Position numbers and translations under genes: made by a program. The notes below the pieces were generated by a model, which worked only from the letters and a program-made list of their open reading frames with translations, searched no databases and was not told where the DNA came from. Below are positions 12,501 through 24,500 of a stretch of 64,000 bases of DNA, piece by piece (position 1 is the first letter of the stretch; the number at the start of each line of letters is the position of its first letter). The stretch is taken from NCBI GenBank assembly GCA_034509755.1, contig CM067548.1:8577188-8641187 (forward strand), written 5' to 3'. This DNA comes from Anisodus tanguticus. Taxonomy: Eukaryota > Streptophyta > Magnoliopsida > Solanales > Solanaceae.

Positions 12501-15500
12501 CAGTCCACCCCGCTACCCCGGCCCAGGTCTGAAACGAGAAGAAGGGGCCTGAATTGGGGTTGTCCAGCCCACTGCCGATTAACTGAACCTGGAAAATAGG
12601 GGTTGTTAGGCCACTTCCCACTGCCCCCGCCCCACTACCATTAGCCCCACGGCTGGGACCAGTAGGGAGGTGGCCCACTGTTGACTGGACGGGGCCCACT
12701 GCCGGAGTGTTGTCCACCGGAACCACCGCGTTTGCCCCCGCGGTTTTTGTCATTATTCTTACGATTATTTTTGCCGCCACCATGAGCACGGTTTTGGCCC
12801 GAATTATCAACCAAACCCGAATAATTTGTGGAGGATGTCATCATGACTACAGGGCTTGCACCAGTAGTCGCCTTCTTAACCAAATCGGCTTCTTCCAAAG
12901 TAAGCATGGAGCGGGCTTGATAAAAAGTGGGAAGTGGATTGTTTTGACGAAGGAGAGTCCCAACGCCATTATAGGCCTCAGAAATGCCGGCAACCAATTA
13001 TAGAACAAGACGATTATTTGTCACAGGTGCGCCAACGTTACGGAGTTGGTCTGTCAACTCCTTGAGTTTCTTGCAATATGCAGATACGTTCGGAAATTCT
13101 TGCATGCGAACTTGAGAGAATTCTTGCTCGAGTGTGACAACACGTGAATGTTGGTTATCTTGGAATATGTCACGCAATCTATTCTAGGTAGCCATAACCG
13201 TAGTGTCTGGCTCAATGATCGTATGTAAGAGGTCAATCGAAATAGTGGAATAAATCCACTGGAGAACGGTAGCATGAAGAGTAATCCATAACTGAGGATC
13301 TTCCGCGGAAATAGGTGCAGTGGGAGGAATTATGTGATGGATGACTTGATAGGAGATAGCGTGCATTTTAAACAATTCTGCCCACGTCGCATATTGGACG
13401 TTTTCCATCTCAAGAACAATGGAGATGTTGTTCTTGATGTTAGAAACTGTGAGGGTAGGATGAAAAGTGTTCTTAGACATAACAAAAGAACAAAGGGAGA
13501 GGAGGGAAAATTGGGAAGAGTGGAGGTAAAAAATATCAAGAATCCCGGTGAAGGGGGACAGAAATTGAGGTTGTTGTGGCCAAGAAGTGGCACAAAAACC
13601 GAGAGCAAGATGGAAGCAAGTTTAGACCTAGTCTCTTGATACCATGAAAGAAATAATCCCTTGATTATTTTCATTAATTGAAAGACTATATATACAATTT
13701 ACATATTTCCATAATAGGAGAATCTTATTCCTATTCTACTCCTAAAACCTTATTCTACTTGAATACTAACTATACAATTATGGTAATACAAATTATGGTA
13801 AGTGTACAATACTAATTACACTATAAAACCTTACCTAATCCGTCTACTATATACACGTAATATACAACCCATTGTGCACGGTAATATACAGCCCACTATA
13901 CACAATATACACAATATACACATGTATATTGTGTATATTTAATAATTTGATTTATGTTGTTATGTGTTCTTTAGTGTACTTTGTTTATCTTATTTACATG
14001 CATTAGTTACTGATTCTTTTCCAGAATGCTTTAATTTCTTGTTCGAGTCTGACTGTTTCTCTTTCTTTGCTTGTGCTTATGTTTTGTCTTGAGCTGAGGG
14101 TCTTTCGTAAACAACCGATCTACCCAAGGTCTGTATACACTCTACCCTCCACAGAACCCACGTTGTGGGATTCCACTGAATATGTTGTTAGTAAAATTAA
14201 AAATGACAAATAAAGAAATTAAAGACTTTTATAAAAGATTATGTTTGATTGTTTGGGTATACAATTGTATGTCCATTACCAGTTAATCAAACACTCATTT
14301 TATAAAATTTATGTACCAAAATGTAAATATTATATTAAATATTATAATTATAGTTTCTAATATTCACAATTATGATACTCTTTAACTCAAAATAAAGTCT
14401 TTGAGCTATGTGTCTATCGAAGACAACCTCTTTACCTTTCATGATAAGGATAAGATCTTCACACGCTCTATCCGTCTGAGATCCCGCTTGTGGGATCACA
14501 CTGGGATACCACAACCGAAATTGGTTGTGATATAAATCCAGTTTCCTACAAGTTGTATATCTAAACTTCAGAAAAAATCACTTATAATGTAGAATATGCT
14601 TTAGGTATTATTTCTTAAACTGCAACTTCATTTTAGATACAAGTAGTTGCATTCATCCTAGTTTTGATTTATACAGGCATCAGAATGTTATTAAAAAGAA
14701 AAAAAGAGGTACTATTATAAATATTATTTATTATTATAAATGTCTATCTCTATCAAAAAATTAGCATTAGTAACTTTGAGATCAAGTTAGTTTTATATTA
14801 TAAATAGAGATGTTCCTTTTATTGTATTTACATCCCTCAAGAGGATCCTTCAAGAGAAATAAAAGAATTCTCATTTTTTCTCTCTTTCTTTACAATATTC
14901 TTTTGTTTTTCTTTATTATTTTATAACACGTTACACGAAACTCTGTCATCTCGAGTGAATCAAATACTTTTGAAAGTATCAAAGGTATAAAAAAACAATT
15001 TCCAGGAAAGTTACTAATATAACTTTGAATCGTTGCTCTAAATTATATCCCAAAATTGGAAAAGGATGCCAAACTATTTACCAGTGGTTATAATTATTTA
15101 ACTTTTCTATTAATCCTTGTGATATTTATAGCCTGTTTGGCCAAGCTTATTTTTCTCCAAAAGTACTTATTTTTTCTCAATAAGTGTTTATTATAAAAAA
15201 GTGAGGTGTTTGACCAAACTTTTAGGAGAAAATATGTGATTCTAGGGAGTAGCAGAAACTGTTTTTCAGAAACTAAAAAAAATAGCTTTTGTTCAAAAAC
15301 ATTTTTTTTTAAAAAAAAGTAATTTTGATAAAAATACACTTAGAAGCATTTTTTAAAGTTTGGTCAAACACTAATTGTTGCTCAAAAATGCTTTTTAAAT
15401 TAATTGGCCAAAGACAAACTATTTTTCGCCAAAAGTACCTTCTTGAAAAGCATTTTTGAAAAAATACTTTTCAAAATAAGCTGATTTAAGAAGCTTGGCC

Positions 15501-18500
15501 AAACAGACTATTAGTAGTAATAAGTAGATAATCACATTTGAATTGAGCAAAAATAATACTCCCTCTGTTCCAAAAAGAATGACTCACTTTTTTTAGTCCA
15601 TGCAAAAAAGAATGACATATTTATTTATTTAGAAACAATTTAACTTTAATGATTAAGATCTCTAAAAGAGTCTAAATGTTTGTCTACAAGTTTCATGACA
15701 CCAACAGTGTCCAAGAAATATTCGATTATTAAAAATAGATTGAACACACTCGAAGAGCTTATACTATTATGTCATTTGTTCTAGATTGTAATACACAAAG
15801 TTGTTATGATCGAAACAAAAGTTGTAGTAGACCCGAAGTTTACTAAAGTAAATGGCTATCAAATTAAAGCTATAAATGATTGGAGGATTAAATATCTTCA
15901 AAGTCATAGTGGGTAAGAAATATACATGTGAAAGGTTACCCTCTTTATTCTCCGCATTGTATTACACATATATAAGCATGATGAAATCTTATGCCATGAC
16001 AAATCAGAAGTTTATTGATACAAAAAGGAATTTATGTAATAGTAATCAGAAATTTACTAAAATAAATAGCACATGTCATGGTAAACTTGAAGTTTACTAG
16101 TATAGATTATTTTATCAGTTTGACATGATCTTTTCGGTCATCCTTATTTAAATATGTTATGCTAATTGAGTTTTCAGAATATATTGAAGAACTAGAAGAT
16201 TTTTTAAGAATTATTTTGTATTTCTTGTTCTCATTATAAGTTTATTAAACCAGCTAATGTTTGATTGAATTTCCTGAAAAATATAAAAGGTGAATATGGG
16301 CATGTTTACTTGTTATGTGATGTCTTAAATAGATGCATCGATAAGACGGTCATATGTGTGTTTATTGTCAACCCGCCGTTTGATATATGCAAAGTTACTT
16401 GCTCAAAATAATTGAGTTAAAAGTACAATTTTAAGATTATGTAATCAAGACAATCTATCTTGATAATGTTGTTGGTTTATATCCAAGTTGGTTTTGCATT
16501 AAATACCTTCAATAAATAGCTAAACCGTTGCTTATGAGAACAAAGTTTTATGTGTTGGTCTAAGATATGATATATTGCATGCAACAATACTTGTATGCTT
16601 CAGTCAATAAATTATAATAAATTCTGCCATCACAAATTGGTTCAGGGTTAGGAACCAGATATTTTCATATAACCGTTTTTTATGTGTGGTATATAATTAA
16701 TTAATCTACCATGATGCACAAAGATGGAATCCCCAAAGAAGATGTGATATATGCTAGTTTTTCTAACATAAGGGCGAGTAATAACCAGTTATGAAATATG
16801 TTGTTAATTATCATTAGTATGATCCTCGTTCAAAGATAATTCAAATAAAATGCTAGAAGCATTTGTTGACCTAAAACTATTTTCATGTTTCGGCTGCAAA
16901 ATGCTCGTATTAATATTAATGTCCCTGAAGGACAGGTCTACGACATGCATGAAGAACGGTAGTGTTAAATAAGGGAATATACCTGTGATATACACTGAAT
17001 ATACAGCAATGTATATCACAAGTATACGTAAAGCGATAAAGCGATAATAGTGGACGGACATTGCGGCCCAACACGATCCAGGGCCCATCACGGGAGCGGT
17101 GGCGGTCCGGCCCGGCTCTCAAGCAAAGTGGCTGAAATAGTATATTAGGAAAGTATATTTTGTGTATATTGTAGTGTATTGGTTACCTAAGTTAGGATAT
17201 TTTGTAACTTGTATATATACCTATTCAATTAATGAAAATAATCAAGGGGATTATTTCTTTCATGGTATCAAGAGACTAGGTCTAAACAAAAGTTTTTCTC
17301 TCAACTTTTGTCTTCCTTGTGGCCGAGAACCCCCCTCCCTCCCTCGGGTTTTCTCTCCAAAATTTCGTCTTCCGCTCTCAAAAACCTCTCTTAAATTTCC
17401 CCTCCTTCTTTGTTCTTTCAATATGTCTAAGAACAATTATCACCCTGCCCTCACAGTTTCCAATATCAAGAGCAGTATCCCTATTGTACTTGAGATGGAA
17501 AACGTCCAATATGCAACGTGGGCGGAGTTGTTTGAAATTCACGCTATCTCTTATCAAGTTCTTCATCACATCATTCCTCCCGCTAGACACCTTCCTGCGA
17601 AGGATCCTGAGTTATGGATTACGCTTGATGCTACCGTTCTCCGGTGGATCTACGCCACTATTTCAGTGGACCTTCTACAGACGATTATTGAGCCGGATAC
17701 CACGGCTATGGCTGCATGGAATAGATTGCGTGACATATTCCAAGACAACCAACATTCACGTGTCGTCACCCTCGAGCAGGAATTCTCTCTCGTTCGAATG
17801 GACGAATTTCCGAACGTTTCTGCATATTGCAAGAAACTAAAGGAGTTGGCGGATCAACTCCGTAATGTTGGCGCACCAATAACAAACAATCGTCTAGTTC
17901 TACAGTTGGTTGCCGGTCTTTCGGAGGCCTATAATGGGGTTGGAACTCTCCTTCGCCAAAGCAACCCTCTTCCCGACTTCTATCAAGCCCGCTCCATGCT
18001 TACGTTGGAAGAAGCCGGTTTTGCTAAAAAGGCGGCTACCGGAGCAAGCCCAGTCGCCATGGTGGCGTCCTCTCCTAGTCCTTCGGGTTTTGTTAATAAT
18101 TCGGGCCAAAACTATAATAATGGTGGAGGCAAGAATAATCGAAAGAATAATAACAAAAACCGCGGGGGCAAACGCGGAGGTTCTAGTGGCAGTTCTGGTG
18201 GTCAGCAAGCAGGCGGTGGGTCCCATCCAGTGAACAGTGGCCCACCACCCCTCTAGGCCCAGCAATGGGGCCCATGGCAGTGGGGCTGGGGCAGTGGGCC
18301 GTGGGCCAACAACCCTTACAATCAAGCAAAGTGTAGTCCGGCGGCCGGTGGGGCAGCCAACTGTGGTCCGAGCCCAACGCCCGGCGGTGGCGGCCCACCG
18401 GTCAATGGCCCAACAAGAAGAACTCCGGCGGCTACGGCCCAAAGCACCATCACGGACGGGGAGTTCTTAGGTCCCAACTTCCGCGAGCCCATCATGCGCA

Positions 18501-21500
18501 GCCCCACTCGGATCGATATCGAGGCCGCGATGCACACGTTGGGGTTGACTCAACCAGACCCAAATTGGTACATGGATACCGGGGCAACTACTCACATGAC
18601 TTTCGAATCAGGTACTCTCTCCTCTTATTCCAATTTGAGCACCCCTCGGGATATAATTGTTGGTAATGGCAACTCTATTCCAATTCAGGGTTATGGTCAG
18701 AAAACGTTGTCTCCCCCCAATCCACCCCTTCTCTTGAAAAATACTTTACATGCTCCTAAATTGATTAAAAATTTAGTGTCTGTCCGGAAGTTCACTACTG
18801 ACAATTCCGTTTCCGTTGAATTTGATCCTTTTGGTTTTTTCTGTGAAGGATTTCAAGACGGGGAGTCATCTCATGAGGTGTGATAGTAGGGGGGATCTGT
18901 ATCCTATCATGCCTGGTTTCAGTCTATCGAGTCAAACCTTGCCGTCAGCCTTTGCAGCCATCTCTCCTTCCATGTGGCATGCTCATCTGGGTCATTCGGG
19001 ATCTTCTATTTTATCAGTTTTAGATAAAAATAGCTTTATTTCTTGTAAGGGTACGAGTCGTACTCCACTTTGTCAATCTTGTTCATTAGGGAAAATTGTT
19101 AAGTTGCCATTTGTAGACTCCAATTCTCATACTTCAAAGACATTTGATATTATTCATAGTGACTTATGGACGTCTCCTATTATTAGTTCATTGGGTCATC
19201 AATATTATGTTCTCTTTTTAGATGATTATTCTAGATTTTTGTGGACGTTTCCAATTGCGAATAAATCACAAGTATTTTCCGTCTTCATCCAATTTAGAGC
19301 GTTCATTCGTACTCAATTCGAAAGAGAAATAAAAAATATTCAATGTGATAATGGGAAAGAGTATGGCAATAGGGAGTTCCGGGAATTCTGTGCTAAAAGG
19401 GATCAATTTTCGGTTTTCGTGTCCTCATACATCTTCACAAAATGGGAAGGTCGAACGCAAATTCGTTCCATCAATAACATTGTCCGAACTCTCCTAATTC
19501 ATGCCTCCATACCTCCATATTTTTGGCATCATGCTCTACAAATGGCCACATATCTTCTTAACATAATTCCGTCTAAAGGTCTGACATATTCTTCCCCCCT
19601 CAAAATCCTATATAATAAAGACCCTTCTTATTCTCATCTTCGGATTTTTGGGTGCTTGTGTTATCCGTTATTTCCATCCACCACAATTAACAAACTTCAG
19701 GCTCGGTCTACCCCGTGTGTATTTTTGGGTTATCCGTCGAATCATCGTGGTTATAAGTGTTTTGATTTATCCTCCAAGAAAATCATAATTAATCGCCATG
19801 TCATTTTTGATGAAACCCAATTTCCGTTTACAAAGGTTCATACTCCCGAGCCTAGGTCGTATAATTTTTTGGATGACCAAATATCCCCGTATATTATTCG
19901 GAATTTTTCGGACATCTCCCGCACCCAAAATCCTCCAGTGGGCCCATTGCCCGCTGGTCCCCCACGATCTGCCGGCTGAAGTGCAATTCTAGTTTACGGA
20001 TCGGTCCGGCAATTGGGCCGTCCGGCCCACCCCACTCGGAACGGATCCGACGGACAACCCGGTTTACCGTTTTGGGCCAGCAGGCCCACTGCCTGCTGGC
20101 CCGTCTGTCCCGAGCCCAGAAAAATCCCAAAATTCACTCAATTCTTCCTCGAGTCATAGACCGGTCACTCGGAGTCAGCGGGGTATTTTTACACCTAAAA
20201 GACATTTTAATTTACATTCAGATGTCTCTAAATCTCCATTGCCCCGCAATCTTGTGTCAGCTTTAAATGACCTTAATTGGAAAATTGCTATGACTGATGA
20301 TTATAATGCTCTTATTGATAATAAGACGTGGGAGTTAGTGCCCCGTCCTTGTGGTATTAATGTTATCAGGTCTATGTGGATTTTTGCTCATAAGGAGAAT
20401 TCAGATGGGTCATTTGCTCGACATAAGGCACGACTTGTGGGTGACGGTAAGACTCAGCAGGTTGGGATTGATTGTGGTGAGACGTTTAGTCCGGTGGTCA
20501 AACCGACTACCATCCGCACTGTGCTTAGCTTGGCTCTTTCAAAGACTTGGCCAATTCATCAGTTGGATGTTAAGAATGCTTTCCTACACGGTGATCTCAA
20601 GAAAACAGTCTATATGCATCAGCCATTGGGTTTCAGAGATCCAAACCGTCCTCATCATGTATGTTTGTTGAAAAAGTCCTTATATGGGCTTAAGCAGTCT
20701 CCAAGGGCCTAGTACATGAGGTTTGCTGACTTTGTTTCAACTATTGGGTTCACTCACATCAGGTCAGATAATTCCTTATTCATCTACCGTCGTGGTTCGT
20801 CCTTGGCCTACATTTTGTTGTATATAGATGATATCATCTTGACTGCCTCCTCCGATGCTTTGCGCCAGTCTATCATGGCCATGCTCAGTTATGAATTTGC
20901 TATGAAAGACTTGGGGCCTTTGAGTTATTTTTTGGGGATTGTGGTCAAACGTCATTCAGGAGGGTTGTTTCTGTCTCAACGGAAGTATGCTGCTGAGATC
21001 ATTGAGAGGGCCGGGATGTCATCCTGTAAGTCCACTTCCACGCCAGTTGATGCAAACCCAAAGCTAAGTGCCGCAACAGGTGCACCATACGAGGACCCGA
21101 CCTGCTATCGCAGTCTTGCAGGGGCCCTTCAGTATCTTACCTTTACCAGACCGGATATTACGTATGCGGTTCAGCAGGTGTGTTTATTCATGCATGATCC
21201 CAGGGTTGAGCACATGAATGCAATCAAACGCATTATTCGGTATATTCAGGGGACACTTTGGACTATGGGTTGCACTTGTATCCTTCATCTACATCCACAC
21301 TTGTCTCTTACACGGATGCTGATTGGGGTGGTTGTCCCGACACCGACGGTCGACTTCGGCTATTGTATGTTCCTTGGCAACAACTTGGTCTCCGGTCAAG
21401 CAAAACGTCGTGCAACTCTATCACGCTCAAGTGCCGAGGCGAGAATATCGAGGAGTAGCGAATGTGGTCTCCGAATCATGTTGGCTACGTAATTTGCTTT

Positions 21501-24500
21501 TGGAGCTTCATTGTCCCATTCGAAGGCAACCTTGGTATATTGCGATAACATTAGTGCCATCTACCTTTCGGGTAACCCGAGTTCAACACCAACGCACCAA
21601 GCATATCGAAATGGACATTCACTTTGTCCGTGAGAAGGTTGCAAAGGGTCAAGTTCGCGTATGCCATGTCCCGTCTCGTTATCAAATTGCGTACATCTTT
21701 ACAAAGGGTCTACCGGCGGTTTATTTCTTTCGGTAGACCAATTGATTTCAAATGCAATAATCCTTAAAATGGTAGAGAAGCAGATGATCAAATAGTCATA
21801 ATAAGGAGGCAATGTGCTCTTGAAGAGCCTACGACATAACACTTCATGAAGCCTCATGAGAGTTTTAGGTACCTAAAATAATGAAAGTGATGAGATCTCA
21901 ACAAGTTATGTCATACTACGAACCGATACAAATGATATATCATCGACGATACCTTTGATACAATATAGCGCAATATTATAAAAGATATTGAGGATCTGAA
22001 TTCTATGTCTATAAAGCATGTTGACGTAGATATTATTACCAAGTGGACACATTTGGTAAGCTTCAAGCTTATTGGACCTGCAGTCCAGATAACAGAAAGG
22101 AGGATTCATAAAAAGGGATAGAACAAAACATATTTCACCAAAATTGTTCTTCACACACGATCTCTAAAAAAAATGATGATATCAACGTGCAACAGATTCG
22201 TTCAAGTGATAATATGGTTGATTTGTTCACCAAGTCTACCAACTGCAACTTTCTAGAAGATGGTGTACAAGATTGGATTGCCAAGATTCAAGTTTTAGAA
22301 TGATGTTCTCATCACGGGGGAGTTAATACGCGATGTAATTTTTTTCCCTTACAAGGTTTTGTCCCACAAGATTTTCCTTGTAAGGTTTTTAACGAGACAA
22401 CCAAAATGCGTATTATTATAATGTGTAATCTTTTTTCTTCACTGAAATTTTTTCCACTACATTTTTTCTAGTAAGGTTTTAACGAGGCACATTATCTACC
22501 AAATAGACATTCAAGAGGGAGTGTTATAGATATTATTTATTAGTGTGAATGTCTATCTCCACAAGAAAAGTTAGGATTAGTAACTTTGAGACCAAGTCAG
22601 TTTTCTATTATTAATAGAGATATTCTCTCTATTTTATTTACATCCGTCAAGAGTATCCCTCAAGAGAAATAAAAAAACTCTCCTCTTTTCTCTCTTTCTC
22701 TGCAATATTTTTCTTCTTGCTTTATTATTTTATAACAGGTACAATTAAAACTTCATTTCCTATGAAATCTTGTGTACTGAAATGGCTAGTTATATTAATT
22801 TAGTTGAATATTGTGTATGCAGAAAGGACTTCAGAGCATATGCAGATGTTTGCTTCAAGGAATTTGGTGATAGGATTTTGTACTGGACTACTCTAAACGA
22901 GGCAAATGTATTTGCCTTTGGTGGCTATGATGTAGGAGTCACCCCTCCTGCTCGTTGCTCTTCACCTTTCGGGGCTCATTGTAATTCAGGCGGCAATTCC
23001 ACCATTGAGCAATATATAGTTGCTCACAATATGCTGCTTGCACATGCATCTACAGTCAGATTATATAAGAACAAATATAAGGTACGTACTATTCCTCCTC
23101 TACGATATTTCTAGATTAGTTTCTTGTCTTCGTTGACATGATTAAAGATTTATGTTTTCTGGACATTTTTCATCTAATTTTGGACCTATCATGTCTAGTA
23201 AAACAACCTACTACCTACTAGTCAACGTTGGTAGTTTGACCTTTAACCTGATTTAATTGAGCTACTGATCTTTTGAAAATGAACATTTTGGTCATATCTT
23301 AGTTTTAATATTTGACTTGATTAATTGTTTTTCATTTTCTCAAGAGGACTACAAAAAAAATGAAAAGTTATGACTATTTAAAAACAGTTTAGCAACAAAT
23401 GTCTTAGCTGATTTATTTTTTGTCTTAACGAGAGTAATCAATCATAGTGTCAAAGGTAGTTAATTAGCTATTGATAATTTTGATAGAAGATGAAATGTAT
23501 TTAGCTAATTTGTTAATATAAAAAATATACAGGAGTTTAAGTAGAGATCAATACTTTATCTATTTACCTTTAATCATCAAGTGGTGAAAGACGTGGTTGG
23601 TGTAATTCCTAACCGTGCAAGGGAGGTTGACTCGAATTATAATAAAAGTAGTAGGAATATAGTCATTGCAACTGACCCTCCTTTAATTATTATCTAAAAA
23701 TTATCTCCATTTGGGTGGAAACGTTATTTCCAATATCTTGTTACCCTAACGGAATTATCCTACTCATTTTTAACTCAATTTACATAATCGGTGCAGTCAA
23801 TTCAGCAGGGTTTCCTGGGAATAAATGTCTATACTATGATGTTTGTTCCTAACACAAATACAACGGCTGATGCAATGGCAACAGAACGAGCGTTTCAATT
23901 TTATACCGGCTGGTAAGTTTCAAACAAGTTACGATTATTATTGATAATTCTAACAATATTTTCCTTTAACCAATGAAGTATTAATTATACTAATGGACTT
24001 TCTGTGATACTTAAGTAAAGTGAAGTGTCTTTTTTATTATAATAATAAATAGTTTAGTGACTTTCGCAATACTTAGAGAAAATTGAGTAACTCTTTTTGC
24101 TACCAAAAATAGTTTAGTAATTTTTGTTTGGTGAAGTAAACTAAAATTTGAGTACGAACATCTCATTCTCGTGGCTCTCAAAAATAACAGAATAATACAA
24201 GCGCTCATACAGAGGAACAAAAAAATTGCACAAAAAGGATAATTTTGTGCAGCTATTTATGTTTTGAACCCATTTAGAGAGTTTAGGAAAAATAGGTTGT
24301 GCACCATAACTTGGAGCTTACTGGTCAGAATTTGGTCCCAAGTTCTGTCGAATAGCCAAAAATCAGTTGAGTATTCAAACACTTGTCTTACCACAAGTCA
24401 GGATAGATCATCAGAAGTTTAGTACAAATAATATTATGATTTTGAAACATATTGTTCACAAGTCTTAGCGGGTTAATGACTGATGGATTGACAAAAAATT

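Larger units (their letters stand above)
8930..13944 (-). mobile_element. Ty1-copia copy A (minus, full-length, degenerate)
   Basis: A complete but mutated element of about 5.0 kb with LTRs at both ends, a PBS (TGGTATCAAGAG on the minus strand beside 13644) and a polypurine tract beside 9214. The flanks are GTTTG (8925-8929) and ATTTG (13945-13949), a one-mismatch target duplication. It split an RTE LINE. The domain order gag-protease-integrase-RT-RNase H is that of Ty1-copia; the protein type resembles the Ale/Retrofit lineage, which is a judgement from memory. Confidence 0.9.
16963..21731 (+). mobile_element. Ty1-copia copy B (plus, 3' LTR almost entirely lost)
   Basis: Same family as A, C and D. 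The 5' LTR starts TGTTAAATAAGGG at 16963, and PBS TGGTATCAAGAG follows at 17263. The element stops abruptly inside the RNase H C-terminus at about 21720, where only the last 11 bases of an LTR (TTATTTCTTTC) remain. GGTAG is present on both sides (16958-16962, 21732-21736), with a shared C before it. The insertion was therefore complete and later lost the polypurine tract and nearly the whole 3' LTR. It is nested in the old copia. Confidence 0.9.
16870..22300 (+). pseudogene. Old copia pol remnant (integrase-RT linker and RNase H end)
   Basis: Outside the nested copia B (16963-21731), the remnant reads as the linker between integrase and RT (NVPEGQVYDMH before the insertion; DEISTSYV about 21890). 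It then jumps near 22110 to the RNase H end (KTKHISPK, QQIRSSDNMVDLFTKS). The RT proper is deleted. Stops and frameshifts are frequent. Copia B therefore landed in pol. Confidence 0.7.
14713..22737 (+). mobile_element. Old Ty1-copia element (family II), host of nested insertions
   Basis: Two 216-bp LTRs (14713-14928, 22522-22737) are bounded by a perfect 5-bp target duplication GGTAC (14708-14712, 22738-22742). The internal part is interrupted by a Tourist-like MITE and by copia B. The left LTR tip has mutated from TG to TA. After the left LTR, CGTTACACGAAACTC could be a degenerate half-tRNA-type primer site, a guess only. The pol end (NMVDLFTKS) precedes a polypurine run TCAAGAGGGAG at 22511-22521. 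It lies in the GH1 intron before the exon at 22823, same strand as the gene. Confidence 0.88.

Noticed and set aside
15094..15339. Minus-strand 81-codon Phe/Lys/Leu-rich ORF
   Set aside because: Lies mostly in the AT-rich Tourist-like MITE; chance ORF.
16804..17122. Minus-strand ORFs crossing the copia B 5' LTR border
   Set aside because: They span a transposon boundary and have no domain.
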